DNA from: Geminicoccaceae bacterium
Lineage (GTDB): Bacteria > Pseudomonadota > Alphaproteobacteria > Geminicoccales > Geminicoccaceae
Direction: 5' to 3'
Length of the DNA stretch: 64,000 nucleotides
NCBI GenBank assembly: GCA_028285265.1
Contig: JANQPX010000030.1
Location: forward strand, 496,001 to 560,000
The position numbers and the translations under genes are program-made. Position 1 is the first letter of the stretch. Each line of letters begins with the position of its first letter. Below are positions 1 through 7,664 of the stretch, piece after piece. The notes under the pieces were generated by a model. It was not told the DNA's origin. It saw nothing but the letters and a program-made list of their open reading frames with translations, and searched no databases.

Positions 1-2
1 CA

Positions 3-137
3 CGCAATCCTGGAACCGGTGGCGTCGGTCTCGGCCTGTCCATTGCGCGTGACATCGTGCTTAGCCACGGTGGTGACATTCAGCTACATGATTCACCAAA
101 GGGCGGCCTTCGGGTGCTTATTCGGCTGCCTTGTTAA
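3..137 (+). CDS. Sensor histidine kinase, C-terminal end only
   Basis: Only the last 44 residues are in the window. They carry the G2 box of a GHKL (HATPase_c) ATP-binding domain, GTGGVGLGLSIARDIV, followed by the usual SHGGDI and a glycine-rich turn before a final beta strand (RVLIRLP). This is the ATP-lid end of the kinase core of a two-component sensor that phosphorylates itself on a histidine. Sensor domain, dimerisation helix and partner regulator lie upstream, so the signal is unknown. The stop lies 29 bases before the maf start, so the genes could be co-transcribed. Confidence 0.85.
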   Translation, partial: RNPGTGGVGLGLSIARDIVLSHGGDIQLHDSPKGGLRVLIRLPC

Positions 138-166
138 CAAGGAAGAGGCATTTGCCGTCATCACTA

Positions 167-778
167 ATGAGGCCTGATGCTGCGCAGGTCATCCTCGCAT
201 CCGCCAGCCGGGCGAGGGCAGCCATCTTTTCCAGAGTGGGCATCGAGGTTGGCTTAAGCCCGGCTGCTGTCGATGAAGCGGAAGTGAAGGTCTCCTTTAA
301 GGCCGCTGGTGGATCGGCAGGCGATGCGGCGACAGCGCTCGCCGAACTTAAAGCCTCGCGAATAGCGGCAAATTCGGCGCATGATGCCATCGTTCTCGGG
401 GCAGATCAGATGTTGACATGTGGCGAGGATTGGTTCGACAAGCCCGTCGACCGTAATGCCGCCCGCAGTCAGTTGAAGGCTTTGAGTGGTCAGCGACATG
501 AATTGCACACATCGGTAGTAGCCTATCGACATGGCGTTCGTGTCTGGCATCATCTCAGTGAATGCCGCCTTTGGATGCGGCCGTTGTCTTCGGCCTTTCT
601 TGATCAATATCTCGATATTGTCGGTGATGATGTTTATGAGACAGTTGGCGGATACCACATCGAGCGTCTCGGTCCGCATCTTTTCACACGTATCGAGGGT
701 GATCACTTCGCAATTCTCGGTCTGCCTCTTCTTCCCACCCTCACCTTTCTTCGCGATCAGGGCGTCATCGTGACATGA
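167..778 (+). CDS. maf: Maf family nucleotide pyrophosphatase
   Basis: A 203-residue Maf/Ham1-fold protein. Family members hydrolyse nucleoside triphosphates (dTTP/UTP, or 7-methyl-GTP and other modified forms) to monophosphates, as house-cleaning enzymes. Visible motifs are the N-terminal ILASASRARAAIF, VDEAEVK, VLGADQM (where most members have GADT), the KPVDRNAA...LSGQRHELHTSV segment, and a C-terminal GGYHIE...RIEGDHFAILGLPLLP. The ATG at 167 puts the LASAS strand where the family has it; an upstream TTG at 131 is possible but would overlap the histidine kinase. The stop overlaps the aroE start (ATGA). The changed SxSPRR and GADT residues leave substrate class uncertain. Confidence 0.88.
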   Translation: MRPDAAQVILASASRARAAIFSRVGIEVGLSPAAVDEAEVKVSFKAAGGSAGDAATALAELKASRIAANSAHDAIVLGADQMLTCGEDWFDKPVDRNAARSQLKALSGQRHELHTSVVAYRHGVRVWHHLSECRLWMRPLSSAFLDQYLDIVGDDVYETVGGYHIERLGPHLFTRIEGDHFAILGLPLLPTLTFLRDQGVIVT

Positions 779-1641
779 GCAACGTGACCCGCCTAAGTGG
801 CGCCGCTAAACTTGCCGGAGTGATGGGATGGCCTATTGAGCACTCGCGCTCACCACGGCTGCATGGATACTGGCTGGATCATTATGAGATCGACGGCGCT
901 TATGTCCCTTTTGCTGTGAGGCCTGAGCGGCTTGAAGCTGCTATTGGCGGCTTGCGCGCCCTCGGGTTTCGCGGGTGCAATGTCACGATTCCTCATAAGG
1001 AAGATGTACTCTTGTTCGTCGACGAACTGAGCGAGACGGCGAGACGCATAGGGGCCGCTAACACAATCATCTTCGATGACGATGGTCGGACATTGGGTGA
1101 CAACACCGATGGATTTGGCTTTATCGCGAGCCTTCAAGGTGGCGCCTCACGGTGGCGTGCGAGTGATGGTCCCGCCGTCTTGCTTGGGACTGGAGGTGCA
1201 GCTCGCGCCATCTCCGTGGCGCTTCTCGATGCTGGCGTCCCCTCGATCCGATTGATCAATCGGACGCCGGAGCGCGCTGAGGCTTTGGCAGCTACACTCC
1301 GTCCCATGATGCCGGGAAGGGCCATCGACGTCGTCGCCTGGAACGAGCGTGAAGCCGCGTTGGAAGGCGCCAGCCTTCTCGTCAATACCACGAGCCTGGG
1401 GATGACAGGGCAGCCTCCATTGGATCTCCGTTTGGACGCGCTACCAGCCGGAGCCGTCGTCGTTGACATCGTCTATTCGCCTTTGACAACGGCATTGCTG
1501 GCTGCGGCGCATGCACGTGGTAATCCCATCGTCGATGGACTGGGCATGTTGCTTCATCAGGCACGCCCGGGATTCGCTGCTTGGTTTGGTCAGGATCCTG
1601 AGGTGACGGACGATCTGCGTCATGCGGTCCTGGCTGCATGA
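775..1641 (+). CDS. aroE: Shikimate dehydrogenase
   Basis: A 288-residue NADP-dependent shikimate 5-dehydrogenase, fourth step of chorismate synthesis. The substrate-binding SRSPRLH lies near residue 24, the catalytic lysine in NVTIPHKE at about 75 and the partner aspartate in NTDGFGF at about 112. The Rossmann loop LGTGGAARA lies near 140, followed by NRTPERAE, the NADP 2'-phosphate region. Full family length. The ATG overlaps the maf stop by four bases and the end is followed directly by coaE, giving a maf-aroE-coaE unit typical of alphaproteobacteria. Confidence 0.96.
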   Translation: MSNVTRLSGAAKLAGVMGWPIEHSRSPRLHGYWLDHYEIDGAYVPFAVRPERLEAAIGGLRALGFRGCNVTIPHKEDVLLFVDELSETARRIGAANTIIFDDDGRTLGDNTDGFGFIASLQGGASRWRASDGPAVLLGTGGAARAISVALLDAGVPSIRLINRTPERAEALAATLRPMMPGRAIDVVAWNEREAALEGASLLVNTTSLGMTGQPPLDLRLDALPAGAVVVDIVYSPLTTALLAAAHARGNPIVDGLGMLLHQARPGFAAWFGQDPEVTDDLRHAVLAA

Positions 1642-1651
1642 GACACAGAGC

Positions 1652-2329
1652 ATGCCTTTTATTCTCGGCCTGACAGGGTCCATCGCCATGGGGAAGTCGA
1701 CAGCAGGTCGTATCTTTCAGGCCTTAGGCATCCCCGTGTTTGACGCTGATGCCGCTGTTCATAGGCTGCTCGGTCCAGGAGGGACGGCGGTCGGTGCCAT
1801 TTTGGCGGCTTTTCCAGGCTGCGGCAGTGAAGCTCGCGGTATCAACCGGAAAGCTCTTGGTGAAACTGTCTTCGGCAATGACGATGCTCTCAAACGCCTT
1901 GAACATATTGTCCATCCAGCGGTGCGCACGCTGCAACGAAATTTTCTCTTCCAACAGGCGGCAGCTCGTCGAACCATCGTCGTCATGGACATCCCCCTTC
2001 TCTACGAGACCGGCGGAGAAAAGTTGATGGATGCTGTCGCGGTTGTCAGCGCGCCAACCTTCCTGCAGGCCCAGCGCGTCCTTCGTCGACCCGGGATGTC
2101 ACCTCAGCGATTGAAGGAGATACGTGCGCGTCAAATGCCGGACCGAGAAAAAAGGAAGCGTGCGGATTTTGTCATTCCGACAGGTCTTGGTAGGCGTTGC
2201 TCCATCAACGCGATTACGGGGCTTGTACGCGAAATCAAACGTCGCGATGCCACGGCATGGCCCGATCGTTGGGCGGGGGAGTCTCGTCGTCGTCGAACGA
2301 CTTGGAAAGCGCTTCATGCCGCAAGGTGA
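1652..2329 (+). CDS. coaE: Dephospho-CoA kinase
   Basis: A 225-residue P-loop kinase for the last step of coenzyme A synthesis, phosphorylating the 3'-hydroxyl of dephospho-CoA. The Walker A loop GLTGSIAMGKST begins the protein, followed by FDADAAVH and MDIPLLYETG, all typical of CoaE. The ATG at 1652 places the P-loop at the N terminus; an ORF extension into aroE is rejected. The C-terminal tail (from about residue 195) is basic and less conserved. In many alphaproteobacteria dnaQ follows coaE; here a YjbR/MmcQ gene overlaps its 3' end instead. Confidence 0.93.
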   Translation: MPFILGLTGSIAMGKSTAGRIFQALGIPVFDADAAVHRLLGPGGTAVGAILAAFPGCGSEARGINRKALGETVFGNDDALKRLEHIVHPAVRTLQRNFLFQQAAARRTIVVMDIPLLYETGGEKLMDAVAVVSAPTFLQAQRVLRRPGMSPQRLKEIRARQMPDREKRKRADFVIPTGLGRRCSINAITGLVREIKRRDATAWPDRWAGESRRRRTTWKALHAAR

Positions 2330-2675
2330 TCGTGATCGAATCAAGACGATTTGCCGGACCTTTCCTGGCGCGGAGAGCTCTGACCCTTGGGGGGGTGGAC
2401 ATGATGCGTGGAAGGTCGGTGGCAAGATGTTTGCCTGCATCGGTTCGACGACACCCGGCGTTTCCGTCAAGACCGACAGTATCGAAACGGCAGAGATGCT
2501 GATCAACGCAGGTGTTGGTGCAAAAGCGCCTTACTTCCATCGTTCTTGGATCTTGTTGCCATTCGATACCGACGATGACGTGCTGCGACATCGCCTTTTG
2601 GAATCATACCGTCTTGTCCGAGCGAGGTTGCCGAAGAACCTGCGATCGACTCTGCCATCATTCGATGAGAGCTGA
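2316..2675 (+). CDS. YjbR/MmcQ family protein (DUF419)
   Basis: A 119-residue protein of the YjbR/MmcQ fold. Visible hallmarks are the early TFPGAESSDPWG segment, a beta strand WKVGGKMFACIG, a later PYFHRSWILLPFD and the final helix LLESYRLVRARLP. The fold is known in small DNA-binding-like proteins, but a biochemical role is not established for most members. The ATG at 2316 is internal to the last codons of coaE (14-base overlap), suggesting translational coupling. A longer in-frame extension upstream overlaps most of the coaE end and looks like shadow sequence. Confidence 0.82.
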   Translation: MPQGDRDRIKTICRTFPGAESSDPWGGGHDAWKVGGKMFACIGSTTPGVSVKTDSIETAEMLINAGVGAKAPYFHRSWILLPFDTDDDVLRHRLLESYRLVRARLPKNLRSTLPSFDES

Positions 2676-2783
2676 CCTCATCACAACATGGTTGGGGCAG
2701 GCCAATCAATGCGATGAGCAGCCAGCAGACGACGCAGTTTGATCGAAATGTCCCATCAATGGAGACATGAGCACGCGACAAGA

Positions 2784-3350
2784 TCACAAGTCAGCTTCGT
2801 CTCCGATTCCCGGCACGAGATCATAACTGGCTTCAACTTGATGATCGGCGCCATACCCGTCTAGCCAGCTGGAGAATAGCTTAAATCCACTGACCGGGAA
2901 CGGCGGACTCAGGAAAAGGCTGTGCCGCAGCAGGTAGGTTGCCAATCCGGCCTGCGTCGGTGGTCGGCGGAGGCGCGCGAGGGTCACGTGGGGTTTGTAC
3001 TTTGTGGAATCACGTTCGATCCCAGCCTGGCCTAATGCACGATCGATTCGCCGTTTAAGAGCGCCGAGCTCTGGTTGATGCTCGACGCCTGTCCAAATGA
3101 CGCGTGGCTCGCCCCTGGGCGGAAAGTGTCCAATGCCTTTGAGCCTCAGGTTGAACGGGACACCCAGTACCAGCGAGAGAGCATCGGCGACGTCATTGGC
3201 TCGGCCATTATCAAGTTCGCCAATAAACCGAAGTGTCAAATGGAGTTGATCCTCGCTTGTCCACCGCACGTCACCAAGGCCCCGCATGAGCGGTGCGAGG
3301 GCATTCTTGATCTCTTCAGGCATGTCAAGCGCGACGAACAGGCGAGGCAT
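2784..3350 (-). CDS. thpR: RNA 2',3'-cyclic phosphodiesterase (2'-5' RNA ligase family)
   Basis: A 188-residue LigT/ThpR protein of the 2H phosphoesterase superfamily. It opens with RLFVALDMPEE and has the two catalytic HxTx motifs: HLTL at about residues 37-40 and HVTL at about 121-124. Members open 2',3'-cyclic phosphate RNA ends and show reversible 2'-5' ligase activity in vitro. A GAGGAAG ribosome binding site lies about seven bases before the ATG. The gene is divergent from the YfgM-like gene, with 113 bases between their starts. Confidence 0.92.
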   Translation of the reverse strand: MPRLFVALDMPEEIKNALAPLMRGLGDVRWTSEDQLHLTLRFIGELDNGRANDVADALSLVLGVPFNLRLKGIGHFPPRGEPRVIWTGVEHQPELGALKRRIDRALGQAGIERDSTKYKPHVTLARLRRPPTQAGLATYLLRHSLFLSPPFPVSGFKLFSSWLDGYGADHQVEASYDLVPGIGDEADL

Positions 3351-3463
3351 TTTGAGCTTCCTCGATAGGCACTGCGGGCGAGTAAGAGACTAAATCTTAT
3401 TCCTATAGCCAAGAGCTCCACCCTTGCCAAACGACCGATGGTCTCATACCTACGACGTTTGGG

Positions 3464-4249
3464 ATGACATTGAGCACTGGGTCCGCCATGCGCAGCCGGG
3501 ATAGCGGCAACTCGGACGAGTTTATACGTGAAGTCGACGAAGCGGTACGCCAGGACCGTTGGTTGGCTGTTTGGAAGCAATACAACGCCTATATCATTGG
3601 CGCCGCCCTTGCAGTGCTGGTTGGGACGGCGGCGGGCGTTGGTTGGCAGACTTATGAAGCCAATCAACGGGCGGCCAATGCAAGGGCTCTTGCTGAAGCA
3701 ACAGAGTTTCTATCGTCGGAAAGGCCGGAAGAAGCATCGGCTGCGTTTAAGGCCATCGCTGATCGGGTTGGCGGTGGTGTTGCGGTTGTCGCAAAGTTCA
3801 GGGCCGCTGAGGCCGACAAACTTGCCGGTGATAGGGACGGCAAACTCGCCCTTCTTGAAGACCTTACCGGTAACGCTGATGCACGATCGATCTATCAACG
3901 CCTTGCCGCTCTTCTCGCCAAGCAAGAGACGCTTGAAGACAGTGATGCCGAGACACTGATCGATGAAATCGACCAGCTATCGACACCCGATAATCCTTGG
4001 CGGGCTAGCCTTGTCGAATTGAAGGCGATCGCGCAGATGAAGTCAGGTCGCACCGAGGAAGCTCGCGAGACCCTCGACGCCTTGCTTGTTGATGAGGAAA
4101 TTCCAACCAATTTGGCAAGACGAGCCAGCGAACTCCTCAGTGCGCTAGGCGGTCCATTGACCGAAGACAGCCAAGAGGTTTCACAAAATAGCACGGAGTC
4201 GGACACGCCGACGCTTGAGGGCGATTCCGAGAGCGAGGTCAAGGAATGA
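3464..4249 (+). CDS. YfgM-like TPR-fold inner-membrane protein
   Basis: A 261-residue protein with a short cytosolic N terminus, one membrane anchor (IIGAALAVLVGTAAGVGW, about residues 45-62) and a periplasmic alpha-helical, TPR-like region rich in Ala and Glu. This matches the tetratricopeptide-like YfgM family, an ancillary SecYEG/periplasmic chaperone partner in E. coli, encoded before bamB as here. The tail (after about residue 230) is acidic, Ser/Glu/Thr-rich and probably disordered. Start could be the ATG at 3464 or at 3488. The stop overlaps the bamB ATG (ATGA). Confidence 0.8.
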   Translation: MTLSTGSAMRSRDSGNSDEFIREVDEAVRQDRWLAVWKQYNAYIIGAALAVLVGTAAGVGWQTYEANQRAANARALAEATEFLSSERPEEASAAFKAIADRVGGGVAVVAKFRAAEADKLAGDRDGKLALLEDLTGNADARSIYQRLAALLAKQETLEDSDAETLIDEIDQLSTPDNPWRASLVELKAIAQMKSGRTEEARETLDALLVDEEIPTNLARRASELLSALGGPLTEDSQEVSQNSTESDTPTLEGDSESEVKE

Positions 4250-5565
4250 CCTGGCGTTCGGCCTTGCTCGGAATGGCCTGCATCAGCGTATTGACCGGTT
4301 GCAGTGGTTGGTATGGCGAAGGCGAGGAGGCACCGCTTCCGGGTGAGCGCATCTCGGTGTTGCTGCGTGAGGAAGGTCTTCGTATCGATCCGAGCATTGC
4401 AGATCTCGACGTGACTTTGCCACCCGTCACGCGGAATGAGGCATGGCCGCAGCACGGTGGTTCTCCTGCTTATCGACCGCAGCATCCGGCAGGCCCTGAT
4501 ACAGGGTCCATCGTCTGGAGCACAAACGTTGGTGAGAGTTCGACGTCAGGGCAGCTCTTGGCGCGACCGGTGATCGCTGATGGCACCGCATTTGCCATGG
4601 ATGCCACGGGGTCTGTTAGTGCGTTCGATACTGAAACAGGAGCTCTTCGTTGGCGCAAGTCGAACGAAGATCTGGCGCTAGACGAGGGAACTTTTGGTGG
4701 CGGTCTCGCTTATGAAGCTGGCCGGTTGTTTCTGGCGCTAACCACGGGCACTGTTCTCAGCCTCGATAGCGGTAATGGGTCTGAACTTTGGCGACAACCC
4801 TTAAGCTTACCACTCCGCTCTGCACCAGCCGTTGCGGATGGTGTTGTGTTGGTCCTGACCGCAGATAATCAAGTCTATGCTCTCGACCAGGCCTCGGGCC
4901 AACCTGTATGGCGTCATGCAGGTTTTTTCGAGGCATCCGGAGTTCTCGGAGGGCCCAGCCCCGCTGTCGACAGTGGAATCGCTGTGGTGCCGTATTCCTC
5001 AGCGGAAGTCTTCGCGCTTCGCCTTGATAACGGCCGTCCGCTGTGGAGCGATACGCTTGAGCGTCCCCGCCGCACTCAAGGGTTGGCGGAGATCAATGAC
5101 ATCGACGGCGCACCGGTGATCGACAATGGTCGTGTCTATGTTGGTGGCCGTGGTGGCCAAATGGCTGCCATTGACATGCGCCGCGGTGTGCGGGCTTGGG
5201 ATGCGGATCTTGCAGCAGTCGATACGCCCTGGGTTGTGGGGGATTTTCTCTATCTCTTGACCGAGCGTAGCGAGGTGGTGTGCTTGGTGCGCAGGGATGG
5301 GCGCATTCGCTGGGTCGCCCAGCTACCTCTGCATAAGGACCCCGAAGATACGAGCTCTGATTCCGTTACATGGCGGGGGCCGGTGCTTGCGGGGGAACGG
5401 TTGTATCTCGCAAATTCTGATCGTGAGCTTGTGACGCTCTCGCCCTTCGACGGTGCCGAGATTAGTCGCATTGCCTTACCTGCGTCCGCCGCGACCACGC
5501 CGGTCATCGCAAATGGCACGGTTTTTATCCTGACAGAGGATGCAGAGCTACTGGCGTACCGGTGA
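4246..5565 (+). CDS. bamB: Outer-membrane assembly lipoprotein BamB
   Basis: A 439-residue lipoprotein with a signal peptide ending in the lipobox LTGC (cysteine at about 20). From about residue 85 there is a PQQ-type eight-bladed beta-propeller, seen as repeats such as SAFDTETGALRW, YALDQASGQPVWR, AIDMRRGVRAWD and VCLVRRDGRIRW. BamB is the BAM-complex scaffold that helps insert beta-barrel proteins at the outer membrane. Order YfgM-like, bamB, der is shared with many proteobacteria. About 60 residues between lipobox and propeller are charged and less conserved. Confidence 0.93.
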   Translation: MTWRSALLGMACISVLTGCSGWYGEGEEAPLPGERISVLLREEGLRIDPSIADLDVTLPPVTRNEAWPQHGGSPAYRPQHPAGPDTGSIVWSTNVGESSTSGQLLARPVIADGTAFAMDATGSVSAFDTETGALRWRKSNEDLALDEGTFGGGLAYEAGRLFLALTTGTVLSLDSGNGSELWRQPLSLPLRSAPAVADGVVLVLTADNQVYALDQASGQPVWRHAGFFEASGVLGGPSPAVDSGIAVVPYSSAEVFALRLDNGRPLWSDTLERPRRTQGLAEINDIDGAPVIDNGRVYVGGRGGQMAAIDMRRGVRAWDADLAAVDTPWVVGDFLYLLTERSEVVCLVRRDGRIRWVAQLPLHKDPEDTSSDSVTWRGPVLAGERLYLANSDRELVTLSPFDGAEISRIALPASAATTPVIANGTVFILTEDAELLAYR

Positions 5566-5635
5566 ATGTCCAAGCTTGTCGAACGCTGATGGGCCTGCGC
5601 AAGAAGTAGAAGGTCGTCGAGACACATTGCCAGAC

Positions 5636-7000
5636 ATGTCAATCACTGTTGCCATAGTAGGCCGTCCTAATGTTGGCAAATCAACGCTGTTCAACCTCCT
5701 GACGGGAAAGAAAACGGCGCTGATTGATCCAACGCCGGGCGTAACGCGCGACCGCATCGAAGGTCGTGCCAGGATTGGTACCTTGTCGTTTGATGTGATC
5801 GATACGGCGGGGCTAGCAGACGGCTCAGCGACTTCGATGGAAGGTCGGCTGCTTGCGCAGACCGAAGCTGCCGTCGCAAGTGCTGATATCGCGATGATGC
5901 TGATCGATGCAAAGGCGGGACTGACGGCGCTTGATCACCAATTCGCAAAGTGGTTACGCCAGCAGGGCAAGGCCGTTGTTCTCGTTGCGAACAAGTGTGA
6001 GGGGCGTGCCGCCGAAAGTTTTGCCAGTGAAGCTTGGGCGTTGGGCTTGGGCGCACCGATCGCGATTTCGGCACAGAATGGCGAGGGTTTGGCTGATCTT
6101 GCTGAAGGAATAGCCGCCGGCCTGCAGTCGACGCCGATTGGTGAAGGTGGCGTCGAGATCGGTCTAGCGATAGCGAGTCGCGACCAACGCCCCCTGAAGC
6201 TGGCCGTCGTCGGCCGCCCCAATGTCGGCAAATCGTCCTTAATCAACAGGCTACTTGATGATGAACGCCTGTTGACTGGGCCTGAGCCCGGCCTCACGCG
6301 TGACGCTGTTCGGATCAGCTGGTCATGGCAAGATAGGCGGATCGACCTTGTTGATACAGCAGGCCTGAGGCGTCGTACCAAAATTGATGGAGACAGTATC
6401 GAAAAGCTCTCCAGTAAGGCTTCGCTTGCCGCAATCCGAAGTGCTGATGTCGTTCTCTTAGTGGTAGATGCTTCAGCTCCCTTGGAAAAACAGGATTTGG
6501 TGATCGCAAATCGTGCACTCGACGCAGGTCGAGCTTTGATGATTGCTGCCAACAAATGGGACCTGGTCGAAGATCCCAGAAAAGCCTATGCCGAGATTCG
6601 GGATCGAATCGAACATCGTCTGCCTCAGATTAAGGGTGTCATATGCCACGCCATCTCAGTGAAGACCGGCAAGTCAATCGGCCGTCTGCTGCCGGCAGTC
6701 GTTGCTTTGGAGGCGGACTGGTCAAAGCGTGTGGCGACCGCGGAACTCAATCGATGGCTAGCACGGGCCTTAGAGCAGCATGCACCGCCACGCGGTAAAG
6801 GCCGGCCCATCAAGATTCGCTACGCGACCCAAATTTCGACGCGGCCGCCGACATTCGCATTGTTCGTGAGCCAAGCCGATGCCTTGCCGGACTCGTATCT
6901 CCGGTTTTTGACAAACAGTCTGCGCGACGCCTTTGGATTCGCGGGCGTGGCGCTTCGTTTACTTGAGCGCGCGGGACGAAATCCTTACGATTCAAAGTGA
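5636..7000 (+). CDS. der: Ribosome-associated GTPase Der (EngA)
   Basis: A 454-residue GTPase with two consecutive G domains and a C-terminal KH-like domain, acting in 50S ribosomal subunit maturation. Each domain has a full P-loop: GRPNVGKSTLFN near residue 8 and GRPNVGKSSLIN near 200. Each also has DTAGL and NK(C/W)D-type base-recognition motifs (NKCE, slightly changed, in domain 1; NKWD in domain 2). The ATG at 5636 gives MSITVAIVGRPNVGKS; an upstream in-frame extension would overlap bamB out of frame and is unlikely. The 3' end overlaps the convergent DUF1127 gene by 16 bases. Confidence 0.96.
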   Translation: MSITVAIVGRPNVGKSTLFNLLTGKKTALIDPTPGVTRDRIEGRARIGTLSFDVIDTAGLADGSATSMEGRLLAQTEAAVASADIAMMLIDAKAGLTALDHQFAKWLRQQGKAVVLVANKCEGRAAESFASEAWALGLGAPIAISAQNGEGLADLAEGIAAGLQSTPIGEGGVEIGLAIASRDQRPLKLAVVGRPNVGKSSLINRLLDDERLLTGPEPGLTRDAVRISWSWQDRRIDLVDTAGLRRRTKIDGDSIEKLSSKASLAAIRSADVVLLVVDASAPLEKQDLVIANRALDAGRALMIAANKWDLVEDPRKAYAEIRDRIEHRLPQIKGVICHAISVKTGKSIGRLLPAVVALEADWSKRVATAELNRWLARALEQHAPPRGKGRPIKIRYATQISTRPPTFALFVSQADALPDSYLRFLTNSLRDAFGFAGVALRLLERAGRNPYDSK

Positions 7001-7305
7001 TTTTCACCCGATGTGTCGTTTGTCCGCCGCTTGGCCGATCCGTGATGGAGCGCTTGGTCGGGTGGCAAGATGCCGATTTCAGCTGCTCGGATGTCACTTC
7101 GCCGCAAACCGAGGTCGCTGAGCAACTGATCGTCAAGCATGCCGAAATGATGTTCGCGGTGATGTAGCATCGAGGCTGGGGCGCTTCGGTTTTTTAGACG
7201 CCGACCCTGTCCAATCGATCTCAGGCGTTGTGCTAAACCACTTAAACCTGCCTCGATACAATGCCGTAATAGCGACATCGGCGCTGTCTGGCTAAAGAAC
7301 GTCAT
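6985..7305 (-). CDS. DUF1127 (YjiS-like) small protein
   Basis: A 106-residue protein whose C-terminal half carries the DUF1127 pattern LDDQLLSDLGLRRSDIRAAE (about residues 55-75). Small DUF1127 proteins are common and often stress-responsive in alphaproteobacteria, and some affect RNA turnover or phosphate metabolism; the role here is unknown. The ATG at 7305 is chosen because AGGTGA lies five bases upstream; a longer frame to 7362 lacks such a site. It has an extra N-terminal region compared with the shortest (about 50-residue) members. It ends convergently inside the last bases of der. Confidence 0.75.
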   Translation of the reverse strand: MTFFSQTAPMSLLRHCIEAGLSGLAQRLRSIGQGRRLKNRSAPASMLHHREHHFGMLDDQLLSDLGLRRSDIRAAEIGILPPDQALHHGSAKRRTNDTSGENHFES

Positions 7306-7664
7306 GGGTTCACCTAAAGAGCGGTCGATCGCCTCAACACCGGCATCAACCGCCATATACAATGCTGGTTTTGATGATCGTGAAGATTGGCTGCTGGCGG
7401 TGGATCAGCCACTGGGAGAGGGGGCGCTCGCCATTGACTTCAGTCATGTGGCCACCAACCACCAGCATTGATTTGAGTATCGATGAATTTATCGCACGGA
7501 TCTGTGACAGCGGTCACAACGCGTGCCTTACCCCATTCACATCGACGTGAGGCGACGCCATTGTTGAGTGCAGTGCAATCGAGTGGTTGGACCCTGAGTT
7601 CTGCTGAACTCAACGTGTTTTGATTCGACGCTATCTGGCCGGCGCTGATGGTGATCTGACGGTG
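7306..7664. other. Gene-free stretch between DUF1127 and metallopeptidase genes
   Basis: No credible coding region is seen on either strand; short frames here lack ribosome sites and family resemblance. The stretch holds the upstream region of the leftward DUF1127 gene and the downstream end of the leftward metallopeptidase gene. It contains one perfect CRP-type palindrome, listed separately. Confidence 0.6.
7503..7518. promoter_or_regulatory. CRP/FNR-family-like palindrome
   Basis: TGTGACAGCGGTCACA is a perfect inverted repeat that fits the CRP consensus TGTGA-N6-TCACA at every fixed position. It lies about 200 bases upstream of the DUF1127 start and in no gene. It could be an operator for a CRP-like regulator acting on that leftward gene. 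The distance from the start is long, and the regulator is not in the window. Confidence 0.45.
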
